Assembly: GCA_903820655.1 (NCBI GenBank)
Contig: CAIJIA010000099.1
Span: 1-8,038 of the forward strand
Direction of reading: 5' to 3'
DNA length: 8,038 nt
From: an uncultured Chloroflexota bacterium
GTDB lineage: Bacteria; Chloroflexota; Limnocylindria; Limnocylindrales; Limnocylindraceae
Shown: piece after piece, positions 1 to 5,425 of the stretch
How the letters are laid out: each line of letters opens with the position of its first letter
Numbering within the stretch: position 1 is the first letter of the stretch
Position numbers and translations under genes: made by a program
The notes under the pieces: model-generated
Seen by the model: the letters and a program-made list of their open reading frames with translations, nothing else
Told to the model about the DNA's origin: nothing
The model's database searches: none

Positions 1-177
1 ATTCATCTGCGCGTCTCAAAGCGTGAGGTGGATGGTCGCACCCTTACGCAGGTGCAGCGCCTTACCGACGAAGAGCGGGTCGTAGAGATTGCCGCCATGT
101 TGGCCGGCGAAGGAGCTGGCAGCGGCGCAACCGCCGCCGCCAACGAACTCTTGGCTAACGCACGTCGCGGCCGCTAA
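1..177 (+). CDS. recN: DNA repair protein RecN, C-terminal end (5' truncated by window)
   Basis: Frame 1 is open from the first base to a TAA at 175-177 and gives 58 residues. The stretch reads like the end of RecN: a beta strand followed by a 'GRTLTQVQRL' segment and then 'EERVVEIAAMLAGEG', which matches the conserved C-terminal EERV-EIA-MLAG signature of the family. RecN is an SMC-like ATPase that acts at double-strand breaks; its C-terminal half completes the ABC-type head. The Walker A, coiled coil and ABC signature must lie upstream of the window. The stop overlaps the start of the next gene by one base (TAATG), so the two are probably co-transcribed and translationally coupled. The identification rests on a short tail but also fits the recN-xerD-scpAB gene order known in Actinobacteria. 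Confidence 0.8.
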   Translation: MHLRVSKREVDGRTLTQVQRLTDEERVVEIAAMLAGEGAGSGATAAANELLANARRGR

Positions 178-1115
178 TGCCCACGGCGTCACGGAGCGAG
201 ATTGATCGCCTGATTGACTCCTGCATCCTCTATCTCGGAGTAGAGCGGAACCTCGCGCCACGCACCCTTGCCGCCTACCGTGGGGACTACCAGTCGTTTG
301 CGGAATCACTCGGTGCGAGCGGTGCCTGGAAGAGCTCCGCCAAGGCTGCTCAAGAGTGGATCGCTCAGCCCGGCAATGCTCTCTCCACCATGCGGCGGCG
401 AGCCGCAGCACTCCGCGTTCTCTACCGATTCGCTGAGGGGGAAGGGATCATCGCGCGCTCCATCAGTGATGAGATTGATCTGCCGCGATCCCGGCGCACC
501 CTGCCGACGGTGTTGGGCGTTGAAGAGGTTGAACGCTTACTGACGGCGCTCGGCACCCCTGCCGATGAGAGTGACGTCGCTCACGCAAATGCATCGCGGA
601 ACCGCGCACTCGGTGAACTCCTTTACGGATCGGGTGGCCGCGTCAGTGAGATTGTTGATCTGGACTTGGACTCCCTCGATCTAGACGACGGCTCCGTGCG
701 CCTCTTTGGAAAGGGTCGCCGAGAGCGCATCGTCCCCATCGGTGAGCCGGCCCTTGATGCGATTCAGGCCTACCTCGGTCACGGGCGCGAGATTCATCAG
801 CAGGCGCCGAGCCGGGCGAGCGGATCTGCCCCCGAGCCGAAGGCGCTTCTCTTGGCGCGCGGTGGGGTGCGGCTGCGGAGGGAGTCGGCCTGGTCTGCGA
901 TTCGTACCGCGGCTGTGGCGGCAAGCCTTGGACGTGAGATCCACCCCCATACGTTGCGCCACTCATTTGCAACGCACCTCCTCGATGGCGGGGCAGACCT
1001 CCGTGTGGTGCAGGAACTCCTCGGTCATGCCGATATCGCAACGACGCAGCTCTACACCCACCTTCTGGGCAGCCACGTGCGGGATTCGTATCGGAAGGCC
1101 CACCCGAGGGCCTAG
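177..1115 (+). CDS. xerD: Site-specific tyrosine recombinase XerD (XerC/D family)
   Basis: A 312-residue protein, close to the usual XerC/XerD length of about 300. Residues 6-95 form the N-terminal SAM-like core-binding domain ('YLGVERNLAPRTLAAYRGD', then 'RRRAAALRVLYRFAEGEG'). Residues 108-305 form the catalytic domain. All catalytic residues are visible: R155 in 'GSGGRVSE', K179 in 'FGKGRRER', H258 and R261 in 'HPHTLRHSFATHL', H284 in 'LLGHADI' and nucleophile Y293 in 'QLYTHL'. Xer recombinases resolve chromosome dimers at dif near the terminus, normally as a XerC-XerD pair with FtsK. The ending 'YRKAHPRA' and the position between recN and scpA-scpB favour XerD, but XerC and XerD are hard to separate by sequence alone. 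The ATG overlaps the recN stop by one base and has no clear Shine-Dalgarno, which suggests coupled re-initiation. There is no sign of an integron or phage context, so this looks like the housekeeping copy. Confidence 0.93.
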   Translation: MPTASRSEIDRLIDSCILYLGVERNLAPRTLAAYRGDYQSFAESLGASGAWKSSAKAAQEWIAQPGNALSTMRRRAAALRVLYRFAEGEGIIARSISDEIDLPRSRRTLPTVLGVEEVERLLTALGTPADESDVAHANASRNRALGELLYGSGGRVSEIVDLDLDSLDLDDGSVRLFGKGRRERIVPIGEPALDAIQAYLGHGREIHQQAPSRASGSAPEPKALLLARGGVRLRRESAWSAIRTAAVAASLGREIHPHTLRHSFATHLLDGGADLRVVQELLGHADIATTQLYTHLLGSHVRDSYRKAHPRA

Positions 1116-1131
1116 GCAGCCCGCGAGGCGG

Positions 1132-1143
1132 TAGGATTCGGCT
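1132..1143 (+). promoter_or_regulatory. Putative -10 element for a leaderless transcript
   Basis: In the 28-nt gap after xerD, TAGGAT (1132-1137, fitting the TANNNT form of a -10 box) is followed by six bases and then the GTG start at 1144. A transcript starting about 7 nt after the hexamer would begin on the start codon. There is no Shine-Dalgarno at a normal distance from this GTG. No convincing -35 box is seen near 1109-1115. The ispH start has the same spacing, which strengthens the call, but a hexamer match alone is weak evidence. Confidence 0.4.
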
Positions 1144-1701
1144 GTGAATGTTGCGACTCGTGCCCACCGACTCCAGCAGGTGCTTTCGCACCTTAAGGCG
1201 GTCGGCCGTCAGCAGGTAGCCCGCCTTGGCCTCGTCAAGCCTGTCGGTGCAGCAGGCGATGCGCACCTTGAAGCGTTACGGGCGACACCACGAGCGCGTC
1301 GCGCCTTCGCCGCTGCGCACCCCGCTGACCAGGCCTCCGCAACGCGTACCGCGGCCAGCCTTCGGCGTCTCGGGGCGAAGGGGGATGACCAACTTGCAGC
1401 GCTCCTCCATGACCTTCCTAAGGGAGAGGTCGGCCTGCTGCCACGTGTGCTCCATGTGCTTGAGGGCTCACCGGTCACGGGGCGGGCACGCGGCCCCTTC
1501 GCAGGTGCGCGACAAACGCTTCGACTCCATGCTGCGGCTGCGCCAACACTTGCTGCGAAGCTCGGTGCTCCGCGGGGCACCATCGCGATCTTGCAAGAAT
1601 TGGCACGCCAGGAGTCGCGGTCCTCGTCTCGACAGAAGCCCACTGGAATTGACGCGCGCGTCCGTCTCCTTCTTGATCTCGATAGTGGAGTGACGCGATG
1701 A
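1144..1701 (+). CDS. Small protein resembling a degenerate HD-type phosphohydrolase
   Basis: A 185-residue, Ala/Arg/Leu-rich protein without signal peptide or membrane segment. I do not recognise it with certainty. The middle resembles small HD-domain hydrolases. 'RRAFAAAHPADQASATRTAASL' (residues 52-73) aligns by eye with the helix that normally holds the first metal-binding His. 'LAALLHDLPKGEV' (84-96) matches the HD motif, with H89, D90 and K93 kept, followed by 'LLPRVLHVLEG'. Residues 131-155 ('AAAPTLAAKLGAPRGTIAILQELA') look like the later helices. The first His is missing (Ala64/Ser65 region), and the usual H-H pair before the 'PTLAAKLGA' helix is replaced by 'LHAAAA'. Metal catalysis is therefore doubtful, and the fold could serve as a scaffold. 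Start: GTG at 1144, because an in-frame TAG lies at 1132-1134 and the next candidate is further inside. Its stop overlaps scpA (ATGA), linking it to the condensin genes; Actinobacteria often carry parA in this place. The gene is confident, the function low. Confidence 0.7.
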   Translation: MNVATRAHRLQQVLSHLKAVGRQQVARLGLVKPVGAAGDAHLEALRATPRARRAFAAAHPADQASATRTAASLRRLGAKGDDQLAALLHDLPKGEVGLLPRVLHVLEGSPVTGRARGPFAGARQTLRLHAAAAPTLAAKLGAPRGTIAILQELARQESRSSSRQKPTGIDARVRLLLDLDSGVTR

Positions 1702-2555
1702 GCGTGCGCGGCATCGCAGAGGGCTTTGAGCTCCCTGATCCATCGGTCCCCGACATTGAGGGCGTCATCTTTCGCAGAGAGCAGGGCGGGCTCTTCGGCC
1801 GAACGCGCTCCTACGTGGCGCTGGGGGAGTTCAGCGGACCATATGGATTGCTGCTGGCCCTCATTGAGCGTGATGAGTTGGATGTGCGCCGGGTGCCACT
1901 CGCAGGGTTTGCCGATGAGTTCCTGCGCTACTTCGCCGAGATTCCCGACGATCGCCTAGAGACACTCTCGTCGTTCGTTTCCGTAGCGGCGCAACTCATT
2001 GTGCTGAAGAGCCGTGCGCTCCTGCCGCGTCCGATTGCGGCTGCGCCAGGCCTCGTCAATGATCTTGACGTCGAGGATGAGGCCGATACGCTGCGCATCC
2101 GGCTGTTGCGCTACCGGGTCTTCCGTGACGCCGCGCGAGTCCTGGGCGATCGCCTGATGCAGCCGCTCTGGTATCGAGAACCCCCAACGCGCCAACTCCC
2201 TGGCCCGAAGGCTGCCCCAGTCGAGCCGATCGTGCCAGTGAAATCAGATCCGAAGCGCCTCCTGCGCGCCATGGTGCGCATCGCCCTGCGCCGCAAGCCG
2301 CTCGCCGCTCTCTCTGCCGCCCCTGTCGGCATGAAGGTCTCCATTAGCGACCGACTCGCAGCCATCCGTGAGGCAGTCCGCCTGAACGGGGTGGTGGGGG
2401 TTGACCTTGAGACTCTGCTCGGCGATCGCCAAGACCGATCGTTCATCGCCGTGACATTCTTAGCGCTCTTGGAGCTCTCCAAGCGCCGAGAGGTTGAGGT
2501 GCGTCAAGATGCGCTGTGGGGACCAATCACAATTCTGCAGGGGGTGAGCGAATGA
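1698..2555 (+). CDS. scpA: Segregation and condensation protein A (kleisin)
   Basis: ScpA is the kleisin subunit that bridges the heads of the SMC dimer and recruits ScpB, forming the bacterial condensin used in chromosome compaction and segregation. The protein has 285 residues. The N-terminal SMC-binding domain begins at about 43 with 'GEFSGPYGLLLALIERDELDV' split by family positions: the FxGPxxLLL-LI signature (45-56), then 'FADEFLRYF' (71-79) and the helix 'AAQLIVLKSRALLP' (97-110). A variable, proline-rich linker follows (about 155-183). The C-terminal winged helix (about 213-280) includes 'FIAVTFLALLELSKRREVEVRQ' in two halves, the part that contacts the SMC head. About 40 residues precede the family core, longer than usual. 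The start is supported by GGAG at 1687-1690 with 7-nt spacing and by the ATGA overlap with the upstream gene. No smc gene is in this window. Confidence 0.93.
   Translation: MSVRGIAEGFELPDPSVPDIEGVIFRREQGGLFGRTRSYVALGEFSGPYGLLLALIERDELDVRRVPLAGFADEFLRYFAEIPDDRLETLSSFVSVAAQLIVLKSRALLPRPIAAAPGLVNDLDVEDEADTLRIRLLRYRVFRDAARVLGDRLMQPLWYREPPTRQLPGPKAAPVEPIVPVKSDPKRLLRAMVRIALRRKPLAALSAAPVGMKVSISDRLAAIREAVRLNGVVGVDLETLLGDRQDRSFIAVTFLALLELSKRREVEVRQDALWGPITILQGVSE
2539..2544 (+). promoter_or_regulatory. Ribosome binding site deciding the scpB start
   Basis: AGGGGG lies 7 nt before the ATG at 2552, inside the last codons of scpA. An in-frame GTG at 2516 would add 12 residues that do not resemble ScpB and would sit deeper in scpA. 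The site and the ATGA overlap favour 2552. Confidence 0.6.
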
Positions 2556-3211
2556 GCGAAGAGGGACAGAGCGTTGCCGCAGCGCCGTGGGTAGCCACGG
2601 TCGAAGACCTTGAGGCTCTCCTCTTTGTCGTTGACCGTCCGATTACCCGGCGAGAGGCCGCGAAGCTGCTTGAGGCGTCAAAGAGCGACCTTGATCGCAT
2701 CGTAACGGCGCTCACCGAAAATCTTGCACAGCGCGGTATCACCCTGATCACGCATGGCGACGAGCTACAGCTGGCCAGCGGTGCAGAGCAGGCGCGCGCA
2801 GTCCTCGCCTGGGTCGGAACAGGTGGCTCTGACCTTACGGCGGCCCCACTCGAGACACTCGCCGTGATCGCCTATCGCCAACCGGTAACCAAGGGTGGCA
2901 TCGAAGAGATTCGCGGCGTTGATGCTGACTACGCCCTTCGCGTGCTCCTTGAGCGTGGACTCATTGAAGAAGCCGGACGCTTGGAGACTGCCGGGCGGCC
3001 GATTCGCTACGCAACGACGCTTGAGTTCCTTCGCCGATTCGGCCTCGGCTCGCTGGCCGATCTTCCGGCGCTCGAGGGTGATGCTGAGGCACTGCGCCAC
3101 ATGGACTTGCGCAGCGAGGCGTCTGACTCGGCAGCCGCAACTGACGAGGTAGCCGATGCAGATTCCGATGCGCCGAGCACGCCTGCGCAAGAGGACGCCG
3201 CAACTGACTGA
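2552..3211 (+). CDS. scpB: Segregation and condensation protein B
   Basis: ScpB dimerises and binds the middle of ScpA in the SMC-ScpAB complex. From ATG 2552 the protein has 219 residues. Residues 16-88 form the first winged helix ('VEDLEALLFVVDRPITRREAAKLL'; the segment 18-40 is the family's opening helix pair). Residues 96-167 form the second, containing the strong ScpB signature: 'LETLAVIAYRQPVTKGGIEE' (100-119), 'IRGVDADYALRVLLERGLIE' (120-139), then 'GRLETAGRPIRYATT' and 'FLRRFGL'. After about residue 170 comes a low-complexity acidic tail rich in Asp, Ala and Ser (186-219), probably disordered; such tails vary between species. It overlaps scpA by 4 nt (ATGA) and the next gene by 56 nt, so the three are almost certainly one message. 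Confidence 0.94.
   Translation: MSEEGQSVAAAPWVATVEDLEALLFVVDRPITRREAAKLLEASKSDLDRIVTALTENLAQRGITLITHGDELQLASGAEQARAVLAWVGTGGSDLTAAPLETLAVIAYRQPVTKGGIEEIRGVDADYALRVLLERGLIEEAGRLETAGRPIRYATTLEFLRRFGLGSLADLPALEGDAEALRHMDLRSEASDSAAATDEVADADSDAPSTPAQEDAATD
3146..3150 (+). promoter_or_regulatory. Ribosome binding site for the rluB-like gene, inside scpB
   Basis: GAGGT sits 5 nt before ATG 3156, within the scpB reading frame. A TAG at 3150-3152 blocks any earlier start in the rluB frame. The only other ATG in reach, 3168, has no such site, so 3156 is the preferred start. Confidence 0.55.
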
Positions 3212-4052
3212 TCTGATTCGGGTCAACGTCCTCGTTGCCGAACGCTCTGGCCTCTCTCGTCGTGGTGCCGACACGGCCATCGCAGGACATCGCGTCACTA
3301 CGGCGGGGCGCGCCGTGGCACTTGGGGAGCGTCTCGATGCGTTAGCCCCTCTCGAACTGGATGGCAAAGCACTCGCAGCGAAGCCGCGCCCCTCTGTGGA
3401 GACTGGCGATGAGCTGGGCGGCGCTGAGGTGTTCGCCTGGTACAAACCGGTCGGCGTCACCACCACGCACGCTGATCCTTACGCCACCGTCACCCTGCCA
3501 CAAGCGCTAACGCCCGTGCTCGGCGCTGAGCGCGCAGCACGCATGCTTTCCATCGGACGGCTTGATCGCGAAAGCGAAGGGCTGTTGCTCCTCACGGAGG
3601 AGCGTCGCGTCGTCTCGCCCTTGGCGCACCCCCGTGCCGGTCTGCGCCGCGCCTATGCTGCGGCAACGAAGGCGATGGTCGCGGAGGCCGAGTTTCAACG
3701 GTTGCGAGCAGGGATCCGACTCACCGATGGTTGGGCACATGCGATCGAGGCACGCGGTGTTCACCGTGATGACGATCTTCCAGAAGATGTGCGCGGTGGC
3801 GACATGGATCCGGGGCAGTGGAGCTTTATCTCGATTGGGGAGGGGCGACATCACGAGGTGCGCCGTCTCTACGGAGCAATCAGCCATCCGGTCCTGCGCC
3901 TGATTCGCGTTGGCTATGGCCCAGTCCGCCTCGGCGGGCTTGCGTCTGGCGAACTACGTCCCATCACCGAATCCGAACGACAAGAGCTTACGCGCGCACT
4001 CATGGCGGCGCCGAAGAGCAAGCCGCGACCGGTCGCACCAACGAGCAAATAA
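3156..4052 (+). CDS. rluB: Pseudouridine synthase, RluB/RsuA family (23S rRNA)
   Basis: The enzyme converts a uridine in ribosomal RNA to pseudouridine. RluB acts on 23S rRNA helix 90-92 in well-studied bacteria; the exact target here is inferred. The protein has 298 residues. Residues 20-62 form an S4 RNA-binding domain ('NVLVAERSGLSRRGADTAIA', 'HRVTTAGRAVALGERL'). The catalytic domain starts with 'WYKPVGVTTTHADP' (95-108). 'IGRLDRESEGLLLLTEE' (133-149) carries the catalytic Asp137. 'EGRHHEVRRLYGAISHPVLR' (229-248) and 'LIRVGYGPVRLGGLASGE' are the typical RsuA/RluB C-terminal motifs. A short acidic insert (204-219, DDDLPED...) precedes them. The first 17 residues are strongly basic and lie in the 56-nt overlap with scpB. 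An internal start at 3168 is possible. The stop overlaps cmk by one base (TAATG). The order scpA-scpB-rluB-cmk is widely conserved in Gram-positive-type genomes. Confidence 0.92.
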   Translation: MQIPMRRARLRKRTPQLTDLIRVNVLVAERSGLSRRGADTAIAGHRVTTAGRAVALGERLDALAPLELDGKALAAKPRPSVETGDELGGAEVFAWYKPVGVTTTHADPYATVTLPQALTPVLGAERAARMLSIGRLDRESEGLLLLTEERRVVSPLAHPRAGLRRAYAAATKAMVAEAEFQRLRAGIRLTDGWAHAIEARGVHRDDDLPEDVRGGDMDPGQWSFISIGEGRHHEVRRLYGAISHPVLRLIRVGYGPVRLGGLASGELRPITESERQELTRALMAAPKSKPRPVAPTSK

Positions 4053-4753
4053 TGCGCATCGCCATTGACGGCCCAGCTTCGAGTGGCAAGAGCAGTGTCG
4101 GCCGACGCGTAGCGGAAGAGCTTCACTTTGGATTTCTGGACACTGGCCTGCTCTATCGAGCAATTACCCGGCGTGCAATTGATCTCGGCTGGTTTACCGC
4201 TCCCGTTACGGCGGCGGAGGTGGCTGGTGCGGCCTACGAACAGGTGCGGAGCGACCTCACAGAACTGGCCCGCACGACTGACGCGCAGGGGAGCGGGTTG
4301 AGTTTGACCATGGTTGTTGGTGAAGTCTCTCTTGCGGATACGCAACTGGAAGCCGCCGATGTTGAACTTTACGTTCCTGCGGTCGCATCAATCCCGAGCG
4401 TTCGTGATGCCCTTCGTGCGGTGCAGCGTAACGTAGCGGCGCGTGGTGGATCCGTTCTTGTAGGTCGCGACATTGGCACAGTGGTGCTCCCTGACGCCGA
4501 GTGCAAGATCTACCTCGATGCAACGGCGGAGGCACGATCAGCTCGGCGCGCCCTTCAGCGTGGTTTTTCTGTCGGCTCGTCAGAGCACCAATCAATCCTC
4601 ACCAGCCTGATTGCGCGCGATGCTGAGGATCGCGCTCGCCCCGTCGCGCCACTTGTTGCGGCAGCTGATGCCACAATCATTCACACTGATGAGATGGCGC
4701 TCGCTGACGTAGTGGAGCAGGTTGTGGCTGAGGCACGTAAGGTCGCGCGATGA
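4052..4753 (+). CDS. cmk: Cytidylate kinase
   Basis: Cytidylate kinase transfers phosphate from ATP to CMP or dCMP, recycling nucleotides released from RNA and from phospholipid synthesis. From ATG 4052 the protein has 233 residues, normal for the family (about 220-230). The P-loop is 'DGPASSGKSS' (6-15). 'FLDTGLLYRAITRRAIDLG' (28-46) is the CMP-binding segment, with LL where 'AM' is more usual. A CMP-binding insert spans about 90-135. 'VGRDIGTVVLPDAECKIYLD' (137-156) is the hallmark strand and LID approach, and 'RDAEDRARPVAPL' plus 'ADATIIHTD' complete the phosphate-binding and C-terminal region. The reading frame stays open upstream to 3818, but that part lies inside rluB and has no family similarity. 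There is no clear Shine-Dalgarno, so translation probably depends on the TAATG coupling with rluB. It overlaps plsC by ATGA. Confidence 0.95.
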   Translation: MRIAIDGPASSGKSSVGRRVAEELHFGFLDTGLLYRAITRRAIDLGWFTAPVTAAEVAGAAYEQVRSDLTELARTTDAQGSGLSLTMVVGEVSLADTQLEAADVELYVPAVASIPSVRDALRAVQRNVAARGGSVLVGRDIGTVVLPDAECKIYLDATAEARSARRALQRGFSVGSSEHQSILTSLIARDAEDRARPVAPLVAAADATIIHTDEMALADVVEQVVAEARKVAR

Positions 4754-5400
4754 CGACGGAGCGCATCCCACTCGGCATGCGTCTCTCGGAGCGATTTGGC
4801 CGTTGGGCGATGCAACGCCTGGCGGGCGAGATCGTGGTGAACGGCCTCGAGCGAATCCCCAAAACGGGGGCGGTGCTGCTCGCCTCAAATCACATCTCCT
4901 GGGTTGATCCCGTCTTACTTGCCTGCTGGCTCACCCATGCGACTGGTCGGCCGATGACCTGGATGGGGAAGGCGGAGGCGATGCGCTGGCCGCTGGTCGG
5001 CTGGTTCCTGCGGGTGAACGGTGTCTTTGGGGTGCGGCGCGGTGCCGCCGATCTTGAGGCATTCCGGTTGGCCGAGCGCATCCTCAGCGAGGGGCGCATC
5101 CTTGGGATCTATCCAGAGGGGACACGCTCGCCTGACGGCATCCTGCGCCGCTTTCGCGACGGGGCCGCCCTCCTCGCGCTGCGAAGCGGCGTCCCAGTCC
5201 TGCCAGTCGCGGTCACGGGTACGGACGGCCTCTGGCGGAAGGGCTCTCTCATCCCACGCCGTGTCCCTCGCGTCACGCTGACGATTGGGGAGCCGGTGGT
5301 GATTCCACGTGCTGAGGGGTCCCGACCCGAGCTTTCCGCGGTGAGCGACGCCATCCACGGCGCCGTTGCAGCCCTCCTCCCGGAGGCGAATCGGCCCTAG
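4750..5400 (+). CDS. plsC: 1-acyl-sn-glycerol-3-phosphate acyltransferase (PlsC family)
   Basis: This enzyme acylates lysophosphatidic acid at sn-2 to give phosphatidic acid, the precursor of all membrane phospholipids, at the inner face of the membrane. The protein has 216 residues. Four acyltransferase motifs are in order: I 'NHISWVDP' (47-54, catalytic H48 and D53), II 'GVFGVRRG' (91-98, GxxFxxR type), III 'YPEGTRSPDG' (121-130, E123-G124 binding the glycerol phosphate) and IV 'VLPVAVTGTDG' (150-160). There is no convincing transmembrane helix; the N-terminal amphipathic stretch (10-30) may attach it to the membrane. AAGG at 4739-4742 gives a ribosome site 7 nt from the ATG, which overlaps the cmk stop. 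The cmk-plsC pair is a known neighbour set in Clostridia; Cmk and PlsC meet at CDP-diacylglycerol. Acyl-donor type cannot be read from the sequence. The TAG stop lies inside the palindrome CCCTAGGG. Confidence 0.92.
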   Translation: MTTERIPLGMRLSERFGRWAMQRLAGEIVVNGLERIPKTGAVLLASNHISWVDPVLLACWLTHATGRPMTWMGKAEAMRWPLVGWFLRVNGVFGVRRGAADLEAFRLAERILSEGRILGIYPEGTRSPDGILRRFRDGAALLALRSGVPVLPVAVTGTDGLWRKGSLIPRRVPRVTLTIGEPVVIPRAEGSRPELSAVSDAIHGAVAALLPEANRP

Positions 5401-5413
5401 GGGCGGGGTGGGC

Positions 5414-5425
5414 GATAATGCCCGC
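5414..5425 (+). promoter_or_regulatory. Putative -10 element for leaderless ispH transcript
   Basis: The 25-nt gap between plsC and ispH contains GATAAT (5414-5419, five of six bases of TATAAT). Six bases later comes the ATG at 5426, so transcription starting 7 nt after the hexamer would begin on the start codon. The only purine-rich run (5400-5411) is too far upstream for a normal ribosome site. No -35-like hexamer is seen around 5391-5397. The spacing is the same as in the 1132-1143 element. Confidence 0.45.

Noticed and set aside
177..1115. Tyrosine recombinase as the mark of an integrative element
   Set aside because: No attachment-site repeats, tRNA, excisionase or phage genes are visible, and the neighbours are the conserved recN and scpAB; it is the housekeeping Xer type.
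1106..1124. Possible terminator hairpin (GGGC ... GCCC) after xerD
   Set aside because: The stem is only four base pairs and no T-run follows; not enough for an intrinsic terminator.
643..1266. Long open frame on the - strand (207 codons)
   Set aside because: It lies opposite xerD, whose catalytic residues are all intact; Pro/Arg/Gly-rich composition is typical of an antisense shadow in G+C-rich DNA.
1226..1693. Open + frame of 155 codons inside the HD-like gene
   Set aside because: I considered it as the real gene here, but it is Arg/Ser-rich with no motif, while the 1144 frame has HD-like helices and an ATGA junction with scpA.
2516..2551. GTG start adding 12 residues to ScpB
   Set aside because: The ATG at 2552 has a good ribosome site and the common ATGA overlap; the extra residues do not match the family.
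2765..3466. 233-codon open frame on the - strand across scpB and rluB
   Set aside because: Ser/Arg/Ala-rich shadow without motifs, opposite two well-supported genes.
3818..4051. 78-codon upstream extension of cytidylate kinase
   Set aside because: It is out of frame within the conserved C-terminus of the RluB-like gene and has no kinase similarity; Cmk begins at the P-loop strand from ATG 4052.
5376..5404. Inverted repeats CCTCC/GGAGG and GCCC/GGGC at the end of plsC
   Set aside because: The loops are too small (1-2 nt) to fold as hairpins and no T-run follows; probably chance in G+C-rich DNA.
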